Origin: CAZHHM01 sp964532225
Lineage (GTDB): Bacteria; Margulisbacteria; WOR-1; JAKLHX01
DNA: 52,451 bases
Direction: 5' to 3'
NCBI GenBank assembly: GCA_964532225.1
Contig: CAZHHM010000011.1
Coordinates: forward strand, 1-52,451
In this document: positions 26,501 through 32,625 of the stretch, piece by piece
Layout: every line of letters begins with the position of its first letter
How positions within the stretch are numbered: position 1 is the first letter of the stretch
The notes under the pieces: model-generated
Databases searched by the model: none
What the model saw: only the letters and a program-made list of their open reading frames with translations
What the model was told of the DNA's origin: nothing
Position numbers and translations under genes: made by a program

Positions 26501-28004
26501 CCAAAATACGGACATAAGCCAAACTGGTCCTCTTGTTATTCCCAAGGGTGTTGTATAGGACCCGCATACCAATATTGGCCCACGACATTTTCTCCCTGTA
26601 TTCGGCATTGTCATTCCTTACTTTATTGGCGGCGTTCTCGAATTCCTGGTCCTTCTGAACATGATGAAGCTGGATGCCCTGTTTGACCTCATACCTCTGC
26701 AGCAATCTGAACGACAGGTCATCGATAGTCCCGTCCTTTACCAGTTCGGCGACCTCGGCGGACGTTGCCCTACGGAATTTGCCGTTCTCTTTTATGACCA
26801 CATAGTAATTCGACTTGACATCTTCTGCTGCCTGGCCGGGCTTCTGATCCTCTAAGGTCCTGACAACAAGTATGACCTTCTCTTTTTTCTCCTTAGGGGC
26901 CGGGGCTTTCCCTGGTGTGATCCCGCCTGAAAGAAGCCACTCATAGTCTGCTGTCTCTTCTTTTGTCATAAGACCAAGGAGAACAAACGCTTCTTTGTAA
27001 TTTCTAAATTCATCTAATGCATCTTTGAGCTTTTCGGCGTCATCTCCGTCGAGGGCCTTCCATATACTCTCTTTTATCTTTATAAGGGCTTTGTTGAGAT
27101 TGTCTATCTTTTTATAAGTTTCGAATAGTTCTCGGTCCCCTTTCAGTACCTGACCCATTTTGTCCATATACTTTTGGGTATCACCGCCGCTTTCCTTGAG
27201 CACTCTTTCATTCTCCGCTTTCCAATAAGACACCTCATCGAGTGAAAGCTGGTGCAGCCTTAGGACCGAAGCCAATTCCCCTTCAGGATCTTGCTTGGCA
27301 AGCTCCTCGTCCATACCGGTTTTTGTAGCAGCTATCGACTCGACCAGTTCGTTATCCGCATCATATGCGCCCACAGCTAACTGTGCGGCTCTTATATACT
27401 GAGCTTTCTTTTGACTGCCGAGTGAGTTGCCCCTGATCACAATATCGCTATGTAATGAGGAAACTTGTTTGTTCACAAGTTCAGGGAAAGATTCCCCGCA
27501 TGCGGATATCCCCGACAATGCCGCATCTATCAGCTTTTGGTCTTTGTTCCCGACAGCATTCTTTAGTGCGGAGAGCAGCTCATCAACGATCCACAGCCGG
27601 GTGTCATATCTTTTATTCTCAAAAGCATGCGCAAGATTTGAAGCGTTATCCCGGATATATGAGCCGACCTCATCCTGCCCCGTAGAGACCAGATATCTGA
27701 CCGTAATTACCTGAAGGTTCTGGAGGGCTTCCGCATATTGATCTTTCAGTAAAGGGTCAGATCCGGTGACTTTTACAAGTTCATTAAGGATTGCAATGAG
27801 CTGTTTGTTATCTTCCGGCTTAAAGCCTTCTTTGTTCAATATCTCCTTGAACCGCGACTTCAGCTCAGCGACCCTCGGGTCCTCTGAATATGGTCTGACC
27901 TCGTCATTCAAGACTTGCACGTCCCTCGACATCTGTCTTGATGCGGCAGTGTTCTCTGAAGCGCCTTCATATCCGTATATCTTGACCACTATTTCATCCT
28001 CCAT
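20595..28004 (-). CDS. Giant hypothetical protein (2,469 residues)
   Basis: I do not recognise this protein. It has no signal peptide. Residues 1 to about 800 are charged and mostly helical, with a Pro/Lys-rich linker near 360-375 (TPGKAPAPKEKKEK). A strong coiled coil lies near 1048-1128. Around 1180-1500 there are mixed alpha/beta segments (RYFTLFVIPGEPQAVSDGK, KRILVGAKQDETDPSY, METVVYYPSGDPVIASEA). Hydrophobic stretches near 1521-1620, 2065-2115 and 2221-2238 could be membrane segments or buried helices. The last 40 residues end in LYSKYGK. No catalytic motif is evident. The ATG has no clear Shine-Dalgarno, but GGAGG just inside would serve a GTG at codon 6. The upstream leader holds a two-hairpin structure. 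Confidence 0.85.
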   Translation of the reverse strand: MEDEIVVKIYGYEGASENTAASRQMSRDVQVLNDEVRPYSEDPRVAELKSRFKEILNKEGFKPEDNKQLIAILNELVKVTGSDPLLKDQYAEALQNLQVITVRYLVSTGQDEVGSYIRDNASNLAHAFENKRYDTRLWIVDELLSALKNAVGNKDQKLIDAALSGISACGESFPELVNKQVSSLHSDIVIRGNSLGSQKKAQYIRAAQLAVGAYDADNELVESIAATKTGMDEELAKQDPEGELASVLRLHQLSLDEVSYWKAENERVLKESGGDTQKYMDKMGQVLKGDRELFETYKKIDNLNKALIKIKESIWKALDGDDAEKLKDALDEFRNYKEAFVLLGLMTKEETADYEWLLSGGITPGKAPAPKEKKEKVILVVRTLEDQKPGQAAEDVKSNYYVVIKENGKFRRATSAEVAELVKDGTIDDLSFRLLQRYEVKQGIQLHHVQKDQEFENAANKVRNDNAEYREKMSWANIGMRVLYNTLGNNKRTSLAYVRILDSMIGTEWKEAVFTGREKRKALIDKMNAAIEEQYNADVRDRLKKDPEHAKYDELENKFTAFWLDILKANGIDQSSLKTLTGKDLESLKDPELRCEIASLFVRSLSKEDAELWHAYNDKRNDYLLKHSKNRQKLVQETNLKIKKELQGEPDVMGHEVNYSDESDHVLSDLVNSIRAISASGIDEKGLAIVPDMLSRLGADPWVRRYVVNTLELLLRSGKGDIRKAIEDIYDQAMTERLLMGEAKIGPGEGNQIVQVIKLDRSSVERLGAARANAQVNTKGPEPDKDLIPVSTSFNPASYARKAPLSALKTLMMSAGSTEVSGVTPRRKKTVDGKTVTEYYVPSNLMNGKDLMLLVGLLGQAKYSLHYTPNTQAEISTLSKYLNDDAVKKLPEDQRLTAKKLVEWIDNPGIYITAEDVANIPKIIKDAAMAKLLSGSAWLVFPGLSKDEISQLKSLSSVLGERAISTIDSENNPYYSGHELAFKALSRISGQLGSAFVLNMGEEKKGLLHKLKEEFVFSTIPVSDLRMQPGTNDLLIQFIKAKYVFRNMGPTESVLKQRKPLVERSVVLQKKIAEVLERKLAPYTFEEKSRVLEELKKNDPEIKALVKELKELKVKLDSLQASVSKYWMDTINSSIDLEFIKAVEGYDGFKRDTTPEMVQSMMMQEVHETNQELLSKAKKGLEACGGRYFTLFVIPGEPQAVSDGKIAMQKLLKRLNTDYVSKGDVATVALGLFNRYAQRLITPIRYIAGGVATSTDGTDVHTGGVDYETAIEDPGSFMPWLVMLNGVFRTSDETKEDLTLLAKTIIVGGDNIVPYGAMLERELDALIKLFRQEQKYLSDPKNAHTAERLKKQRGTMPSLEKLIDYLETHKKELVGKRILVGAKQDETDPSYMLFCLIKQYFTYESIRADAVPSKRDPVDYILSFDPVRTLNIEPGEKMETVVYYPSGDPVIASEAFSLNTAKNIPHSEYLPFLPEYDVFGAGRTFASAMAKELSQYSFDPGSELINQRLLGEHSVEFLSGFGKTAFSWAMIPFQISVGMYSNLTSLMTGGGEGKFVEGATPFIIQMASFLLWELGKSPLHMTLDSMRAPGVSPFESLGSIAATSAFLYSAFSFCNRAIGGPLGPGFELTAVYRLSKTLSRAMRVGWSAAFKTGFNNMLLNEMAYQSLSQWVFSPFVKPFKQSTLYNSFKGGSSPYHSLVVNNIAKVAGRTTGLVRETFTNPYDVAYRGLRTVEPFTSLSKAVNEVSIFVNGNYYPRADKVTGVLVEMPDGRSLTLNELMSAASKKKTAGLAQMVAQNSTFEFIYQEEGLAQGGPEKREASLKASAKDLPDLLIRQGYDSRKMENFTKLEAAIETLVRGKDLIETGRGYSNKKVTKMTLSEAETIVSRTFGSERFEAIRAGNEAAISGSREIAESLRNWAYRNRSTMMFTLRFATKHNALLNFMHNPLVNTVSFGARAAKAGVRIVAAKVAEKRAASSSGLPANAEPAVARGGTSRVTLKDADGPTAVNEMKKVITSEQVAQRVTDWLRSEKGRTFLASEKGKAFIKGLDARAAELKVGRGKALLANGGEMLFGLAVMMGASAFLSEFGINDPLVHQIFPLAVGYLASLGSGPLWVKAVYGEKAYIIDRVKLISENPTKFGRTVASLNKFFKGMGELTILTKLLDPALASLGVENQLVRGLGSMAAGMTVMKLSGSIVSRSLGSAVLKNLIVKLGLKGATKAIPIVGWASFGMDLIDLAMSTEYSRSVEERVYEMNQKDRGWLASSAAWVGNTLFTSAARSQEINATEKGRERLLEVLRSDQKSVVSERELVLKEIASYLSAGGKMADLSTELEFVMMPTQRKEHNPMGGRVAMINMNVSEETVFRAIAEKYIAEGKNRTEQQIMDDIAKQFFITHQQVSDVLKKGSVIMIQARMSSILSVDPTRWNTPKYQYGYLDGCRDFRDMFNGNGTLKRESQVEFIKYLYSKYGK

Positions 28005-28080
28005 TGCCCATGGCTATCGGTCCCCTACATATATTCATCGTCATTTCTATCATCTGATTTCAATCCCCCTATTAAACAAG

Positions 28081-28158
28081 CAGGGCGACATGCCTGTTGA
28101 TGAATGCCGCCCTGGTTGGCTAATAAAGGACCCGGGTCAACAGGCAAGCCGCCGGGTC
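28081..28158 (-). ncRNA. Putative structured 5' leader: two hairpins with complementary loops (kissing-loop)
   Basis: Hairpin A pairs 28081-28087 (CAGGGCG) with 28108-28114 (CGCCCTG), loop 20 bases. Hairpin B pairs 28129-28135 (GACCCGG) with 28152-28158 (CCGGGTC), loop 16 bases. Ten bases of loop A (TGCCTGTTGA, 28091-28100) are perfectly complementary to ten of loop B (TCAACAGGCA, 28137-28146). The region lies upstream of the giant gene, whose transcript would carry it about 80-150 bases before the start codon. The structure is possible on either strand; minus is chosen from gene context. No known riboswitch class was recognised. Confidence 0.55.
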
Positions 28159-28164
28159 ATCTTT

Positions 28165-28195
28165 TTCATATATATATCGCCATATATACTATAGA
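28165..28195. promoter_or_regulatory. AT-rich TATA-like tract, possible promoter of the giant-gene leader
   Basis: Alternating TA sequence with TATATAT-GGCG-ATATATA symmetry and a TATAGT hexamer on the minus strand, immediately upstream of the two-hairpin leader. No clear -35 is seen. Confidence 0.3.
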
Positions 28196-28210
28196 ACTTG
28201 CATGGGATTT

Positions 28211-28281
28211 TGGGGAGACCGTATTGGGGAGACCGTTTTGGGGAGACCGTATTAGGGAGACCGTTTGGGGAGACCATATTG
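28211..28281. repeat. Tandem array of five 14-bp repeats (left array)
   Basis: The core GGGAGACC occurs at 28213, 28227, 28241, 28255 and 28268, giving periods of 14, 14, 14 and 13. The plus-strand unit is close to TGGGGAGACCGTAT. The same core in the opposite orientation forms a second array at 28703-28816, on the other side of the four-helix-bundle gene. Confidence 0.85.
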
Positions 28282-28287
28282 AGATGC

Positions 28288-28653
28288 TTAAGGGATTTCC
28301 TGCTTCATAATACTGATCAGCTTTTGAAGCTTGAAAGATAACGATTCTGATAATCTGGTCAATTCCTGATGATCATTTTTGTTTAATATTCCGGAATCGT
28401 AAGAAATATCAAGGTAAGTGATCGTTTCATTTAAGGAGCCTTTTGCGATAGCCAGAAAATGAAGATAATCCGCTCTGCTATTCCTTCCGCACCCCTCTGC
28501 GATATTAGCTGGAACAGAGATCGAGGAACGTTTGATCTGCTGAACGATAACATATTTTTCTGATGAAGGGAATTTATCTGCGGCAAGAATGATCTTAGAA
28601 GCAAGTTCCTTTGCTAATTTCCAAACCAGGACCTTTTTGAAATCTCTCGGCAT
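28288..28653 (-). CDS. Four-helix-bundle protein (S23 / 23S rRNA intervening-sequence protein family)
   Basis: 121 residues from ATG 28653; a TTG four codons upstream is the alternative. The family signature is clear: VWKLAKELASKIILAADKFPSSEKYVIVQQIKRSSISVPANIAEGCGR followed by YLHFLAIAKGSLNETITYLDIS. These proteins form small helical bundles that assemble as pentamers. They were first noted inside intervening sequences of 23S rRNA genes, but most now occur as solitary genes of unknown role, often close to repeats. Here the gene lies between two 14-bp repeat arrays in opposite orientation and far from any rRNA gene. Confidence 0.9.
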   Translation of the reverse strand: MPRDFKKVLVWKLAKELASKIILAADKFPSSEKYVIVQQIKRSSISVPANIAEGCGRNSRADYLHFLAIAKGSLNETITYLDISYDSGILNKNDHQELTRLSESLSFKLQKLISIMKQEIP

Positions 28654-28702
28654 AGCACCTGTCAAGCAATTTCCCCGCCGTTGATAATTAATTGAAGTAT
28701 TT

Positions 28703-28816
28703 AAATATTGTCTTTCCAGTATGGTCTTTTCAATACGGTCTTTTCAGTACTGTCTCTTTAGTACGGTCTTTTCAATACGGTCTCTTTAAGTACAGTCTCT
28801 CCAAATACAGTCTACC
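28703..28816. repeat. Tandem array of eight 14-15-bp repeats (right array)
   Basis: The core GTCT occurs at 28710, 28724, 28738, 28752, 28766, 28780, 28795 and 28810, giving periods of 14 (five times) then 15 (twice). The unit is near AATACGGTCTTTTC, the reverse complement of GAAAAGACCGTATT, so it shares the AGACCGTAT core of the left array but is inverted. Confidence 0.85.
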
Positions 28817-28818
28817 TG

Positions 28819-28926
28819 CTACAGATCCTCCTCGTTCTCCTTAAAGACCCGGTAAAAAGCGAACGCGCATAGAGCGATGATGATGATCCACGAGACGGCC
28901 ATAAAAACCCAGCCTGCTGTTGTCAT
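28819..28926 (-). CDS. MetS-type small subunit of the NSS transporter
   Basis: A 35-residue protein, mostly one membrane helix: it begins MTTAGWVFMAVSWIIIIAL and ends in YRVFKENEEDL. This matches the MetS-family small subunits that follow sodium-dependent NSS transporters such as MetP, where the small protein is needed for transport. Its ATG overlaps the transporter stop as ATGA (28926-28923), strong evidence that it is a real coupled gene. Confidence 0.88.
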   Translation of the reverse strand: MTTAGWVFMAVSWIIIIALCAFAFYRVFKENEEDL

Positions 28927-30470
28927 AACTCCCTCCTTTTAAGTCCCGCCCTTGCAAGTAATGCAAGAACAACGAAAAGAAGAAGCAATCCGATACGGGT
29001 CGACAGGATATACGGGACATCCGCAGGAGCAACCCCCTGCATGAGGATCACTGACAGCCCCTGCTGAAAGAACCAGGAGAACAAAATAACAAGAAGGAAC
29101 AATGGAGTGACATACTTAATGACCCATTTGTAGAAACCCGGTATCCTGAGCTGCGCCCCGTGGTGTATCTCCTCCCAGGCCCTGTCTATGCCGAACACCC
29201 AGGCAAAGAGTATGGCCTCGACCGTGCCGAATAGGACCAGAGCGAAGGTACCGCCCCAGAAATCAAGCTCATCCACAACCCCGTGCCCAAGGAAAAAGAT
29301 GGCGGGCTGGCAGAGCATGAACGCAATAACACTGACTATGGACGCGGCCTTTTTCCTGTCAAATCCAAAATCGTCCTTCATGAAGGCCACAGCCGGCTCT
29401 ATTAGCGATACAGAGGATGTTATACCGGCAAGAAAAAGCAGAAAGAACCAAAGGAACGCGAATATTGCTCCGAATGATATTTGAGAGAATATGAGCGGCA
29501 TTGTGACAAAACCAAGATTAAAGGAACCGCTCGACGCAATTTCCTTTATCCCTTCCGGCCCGAAGAACGCAAATGCCAGAGGTATTATGATGCTGCCGCC
29601 AAGAATGATCTCGGCGAACTCATTTGTCCCGGCAGCCGAAATGCCCGACAAAGCCACATCATCGCCTTTTTTCAGATAGCTCGCATATGTAAGTATTACC
29701 CCTATGCCGACGCTTAACGTGAAAAATATCTGCCCGGCTGCCGCGAGCCAGGTCTTGGCTGACAAAAGAGCGGAAAAGTCCGGGTTCCACAGGAAGCCCA
29801 GGCCGTTGACAATGTTCCATTCCGGCAGAGAAGGGTTCGGAGCTCCGAGCGAGAACACCCTTATCACTATCACAGCGGCTGAAATGAACAATATGGGCAT
29901 TGCTATCTTTGAAAGGAGTTCTATGCCCTTTGAGACCCCCCTGAAGATTATCCACATGTTCAGTACGAAAGTTATCACAAAGAAAATATAGGCAGGGGCA
30001 ATACCTGAAAAATACTCGTTGACCTGAAGACCCTGATACCCCGATAGGAACTGCGCCATGTGCGCTTTGTCATGTATGCCGGAAAGGACACCCGTAAGGG
30101 AATACCAGCAGTAGCCCAGAAGCCAGGACTCGATATAGATGTAATAGATAAATATGACGACAGGGCCGAATATGCCTATAACGCCGAAATACTTGGCGAG
30201 CCTGCTTTGCCAGAGGCGCTGGAACATGCCCGGAGCCGTTGAATGTCCGTGAACTCCCCCATGCCGCCCGATGGCCCATTCTATCCACATGAGGGGGATG
30301 CCGATAAGAAAAAGCGCTATGAAGTAAGGGATGAGGAAAGCCCCGCCGCCGTTATTAGCGGCCTGTACAGGGAAGCGAAGGAAATTACCGAGCCCTACGG
30401 CGCTCCCCGCCACAGCGAGGATGACGCCTATACGCGAACCCCAGGAATCCCTGTTCTGACTGTCGGCCAT
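28923..30470 (-). CDS. Sodium-dependent transporter, neurotransmitter:sodium symporter (NSS) family
   Basis: 515 residues from ATG 30470; a TTG at 30488 would add six. It has the LeuT-fold signature in the first helix, SRIGVILAVAGSAVGLGNFLRFP, with the unwound Gly-Asn sodium site, followed by about 11 more helices and a GGGAFLIPYFIALFLIGIPLMWIEWAIGR segment. Bacterial members import amino acids with sodium. The MetS-type partner suggests the MetP subgroup, which takes up methionine and alanine, but the substrate is an inference. No Shine-Dalgarno is seen before either start. It is divergent from the arginase-like gene. Confidence 0.95.
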   Translation of the reverse strand: MADSQNRDSWGSRIGVILAVAGSAVGLGNFLRFPVQAANNGGGAFLIPYFIALFLIGIPLMWIEWAIGRHGGVHGHSTAPGMFQRLWQSRLAKYFGVIGIFGPVVIFIYYIYIESWLLGYCWYSLTGVLSGIHDKAHMAQFLSGYQGLQVNEYFSGIAPAYIFFVITFVLNMWIIFRGVSKGIELLSKIAMPILFISAAVIVIRVFSLGAPNPSLPEWNIVNGLGFLWNPDFSALLSAKTWLAAAGQIFFTLSVGIGVILTYASYLKKGDDVALSGISAAGTNEFAEIILGGSIIIPLAFAFFGPEGIKEIASSGSFNLGFVTMPLIFSQISFGAIFAFLWFFLLFLAGITSSVSLIEPAVAFMKDDFGFDRKKAASIVSVIAFMLCQPAIFFLGHGVVDELDFWGGTFALVLFGTVEAILFAWVFGIDRAWEEIHHGAQLRIPGFYKWVIKYVTPLFLLVILFSWFFQQGLSVILMQGVAPADVPYILSTRIGLLLLFVVLALLARAGLKRREL

Positions 30471-30552
30471 TTGGGAATATGGTAGCAATTAGTGAAATGC
30501 TAGTCAATTGAAATTGTTTTGCTAATTTCTCGATAGATATTCGGGAGGGCCT

Positions 30553-31437
30553 ATGTCTGGACATCTCCGTATAAGGGACCATTTCAGGAACACCAGGGTG
30601 ACCGAAAGGCAGATAACGGATTATCTCAACCTGGATCGACGACAGAAACAGGCTTTCCAACTGGCTGACCGCATTTATCTGAACAGGGACCATCAATACG
30701 ACCTGCTTTGTCTAAACAAGGAGCATCATCTTGGCAGGCCCACCGAAGGGCTTGATCTTGTCTTCTACGATACCCATTCAGACCTGGGGTCACCGATGGG
30801 TTCTGTCGCCAGAGGCCTTATATCTTTGTCACCTGATAAGTTCAGGAGTGAACTGGAATATTGTCTCCCGGACGAAAGCCATTTGCCGGAACCGAAGAAC
30901 TATCCGGAAGGTTCCTTCCTTCCCGTACTTATTGCCGGAGGCAATATCCGCAGCCTGCTTCAGATAACACAGGTCGAGCTAAAGTACGAGGGGTTCGGGC
31001 AGGTCTTCGTTGAGATAAGCGACTACAACGGAAGAATGCTCGTTGGCAGCGGAAGCAAGAATATTAATACCCCGTATTACGCAAAGAACCCTTTTAAAGG
31101 CACAACAATACCTAACTTCATTTCCGGAAGACACATGAACGGAAGTGATATCCGGACAACGATACTTGAACTGTCCGGTAAAAAACCGTCCATCGGGACC
31201 TGGGCAAGCAATGATCTGGACTATTTCGAACCGCATTTGTCCCAGCCGCTGAACGACACAAAGTTCAAAGGCATACTTGAACATGCGCTCGAGGTGGGTG
31301 CGGCCACAAGAGAAACCGGACCTGACCTTTTCACGATGACACTTTCTCCTGCATGGGAATATACTAACTTTAAAAGCGATCATTACTTCGAGCTTATCCG
31401 CACAATATGCAATGGCTTTGGAATACTTCAGAAGTAG
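30553..31437 (+). CDS. Arginase/UPF0489-like putative metal-dependent hydrolase
   Basis: 294 residues. Three segments line up with the metal ligands of the arginase-deacetylase fold: KEHHLG (residues 56-61), VFYDTHSDLG (70-79, with Asp73, His75 and Asp77), and ASNDLDYFEP (218-227, with Asp221 and Asp223). The UPF0489 family has the same kind of pattern, and this protein is most likely related to it. The substrate is unknown. GGGAGG is 4 bases before the ATG. The gene runs with the PRPP synthetase gene 47 bases downstream. Assignment rests on short motifs only. Confidence 0.6.
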   Translation: MSGHLRIRDHFRNTRVTERQITDYLNLDRRQKQAFQLADRIYLNRDHQYDLLCLNKEHHLGRPTEGLDLVFYDTHSDLGSPMGSVARGLISLSPDKFRSELEYCLPDESHLPEPKNYPEGSFLPVLIAGGNIRSLLQITQVELKYEGFGQVFVEISDYNGRMLVGSGSKNINTPYYAKNPFKGTTIPNFISGRHMNGSDIRTTILELSGKKPSIGTWASNDLDYFEPHLSQPLNDTKFKGILEHALEVGAATRETGPDLFTMTLSPAWEYTNFKSDHYFELIRTICNGFGILQK

Positions 31438-31484
31438 CGTTTTTCGCTGAAATCCCGCTATTTCCCGGTCGATAACGAGGTTGT

Positions 31485-32585
31485 ATGGGAACTATCGGAC
31501 GAATAACCACAAAAGACCTTAAAGTAAGGGATAGAGGTAATTTCAGGATAATAAGCCTGACAGCTCCAAACATTGCGAGAAGCATCGCTCGAGAACTGAA
31601 GATCACGAATATTCCGGTTGAAAGCACGTTGTTCAATAGCGGCGAACCGCTTGTTGAGATAGGGACCTGTCCGGAACACACCTTGAGGGACAAGCATGTC
31701 TTCATGATCGCGACAGCCAACACCGGAAGGATAATGCAGGACTGCTGGCTTAATTACCAGCTTTTGCATACTGCTGAAAAGGCTTCGGCAAGCAAGATAG
31801 ACCTTATTTACCTCTTTATGCCGTTTCTCAGGCAGGAAAGAAGGACAAAACCAAGGACCTCGCTGACCGCGAACTTCTTCATGGACCTGCTTAGAGCCTC
31901 TGCACCTAGAAGCTTGAGGTCCGTTATAACTTTCGATCCGCATACATCTGCAACGGAAGCTATCATCGAAAAAGACGGGCTTATCGGACACGGGTTGAGC
32001 ATGAAAAGCCTTTTTGTTGACTACATCCGGGATAAATACAGAACAAAAGGCTCTCTTGAGAACGTCATGATGGGGGCTCCCGACTTCGGAAGGATGGCAT
32101 TTGTAAAGAGCATCGCAAAGGATATCTTCGGCCCCAAGGATTATCAGTGGCATCTGTTTGCTATCGAGAAGACAAGGATAGGAGAAAGAACACATATGCG
32201 TCTTTTCGAGACCAGGGACGCTGAAGGAAGAGGTATAAGCACTCTTGGCAAGGACGTCATTTTCATTGACGACATGATCGACACCGGCGGCACGCTCATG
32301 AACGCATCACAGATGCTTGCCGAGAACCGGTTCACCACTCCAAGATCGATCTCGTGTTTTGCGATACACCCTGTCCTTTCAAAAAATGCGCTATTGAAGA
32401 TAGAAGAGGATTCTTTCATCAATCATTTGATCGTAATGAACACTTTGGACATTCCTGGGCAAGAAGGATCAAAAAAACTTGAGGTCATCCAGGCGGACCG
32501 TTTTATCGCAAAGATCATTGCCCGCATTGCGAACGGGAACAGCCTGTCGGACTACGGATCTACGATCTCCCCTGCTGAACAATGA
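31485..32585 (+). CDS. Divergent ribose-phosphate pyrophosphokinase (PRPP synthetase)
   Basis: 366 residues against about 315 for ordinary bacterial Prs. Two Rossmann-like phosphoribosyltransferase halves are present. Recognisable parts are PFLRQERRTKPR (113-124, the Y-RQDRK equivalent), TFDPHTSATEA (149-159, where the common form is D-LH), APDFGR (198-203), FAIEKTR (225-231, flexible-loop region) and the PRPP-binding loop VIFIDDMIDTGGTL (258-271). It makes PRPP from ribose-5-phosphate and ATP. The many substitutions suggest a separate subfamily, possibly with a specialised role or substrate. GAGG precedes the ATG. Confidence 0.82.
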   Translation: MGTIGRITTKDLKVRDRGNFRIISLTAPNIARSIARELKITNIPVESTLFNSGEPLVEIGTCPEHTLRDKHVFMIATANTGRIMQDCWLNYQLLHTAEKASASKIDLIYLFMPFLRQERRTKPRTSLTANFFMDLLRASAPRSLRSVITFDPHTSATEAIIEKDGLIGHGLSMKSLFVDYIRDKYRTKGSLENVMMGAPDFGRMAFVKSIAKDIFGPKDYQWHLFAIEKTRIGERTHMRLFETRDAEGRGISTLGKDVIFIDDMIDTGGTLMNASQMLAENRFTTPRSISCFAIHPVLSKNALLKIEEDSFINHLIVMNTLDIPGQEGSKKLEVIQADRFIAKIIARIANGNSLSDYGSTISPAEQ

Positions 32586-32611
32586 TCAAGGGGCATTCCC
32601 TGCTCTAATGA

Positions 32612-32617
32612 TATAAT
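32612..32617 (+). promoter_or_regulatory. Putative -10 box of the first GT-C-like gene (leaderless)
   Basis: TATAAT ends 8 bases before ATG 32626. No Shine-Dalgarno is present in the 40-base gap and no clear -35 is seen. Confidence 0.5.
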
Positions 32618-32625
32618 CATTCTTG

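Noticed and set aside
28081..28158. Cyclic-di-GMP or other known riboswitch
   Set aside because: The stems and loops do not show the conserved bases of the classes I can recall.
28205..28280. CRISPR array
   Set aside because: The repeats follow each other every 14 bases with no spacers, and no cas gene is near.
28288..28653. Intervening sequence in a 23S rRNA gene
   Set aside because: The S23-type protein is present but no 23S rRNA sequence flanks it.
31458..32195. Open frame on the minus strand (245 codons)
   Set aside because: It is the shadow of the PRPP synthetase gene and has a composition unlike a real protein here.
32586..32625. Rho-independent terminator after the PRPP synthetase gene
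   Set aside because: GGGCATTCCC is a short arm pair but there is no T-run; the sequence reads better as a promoter.
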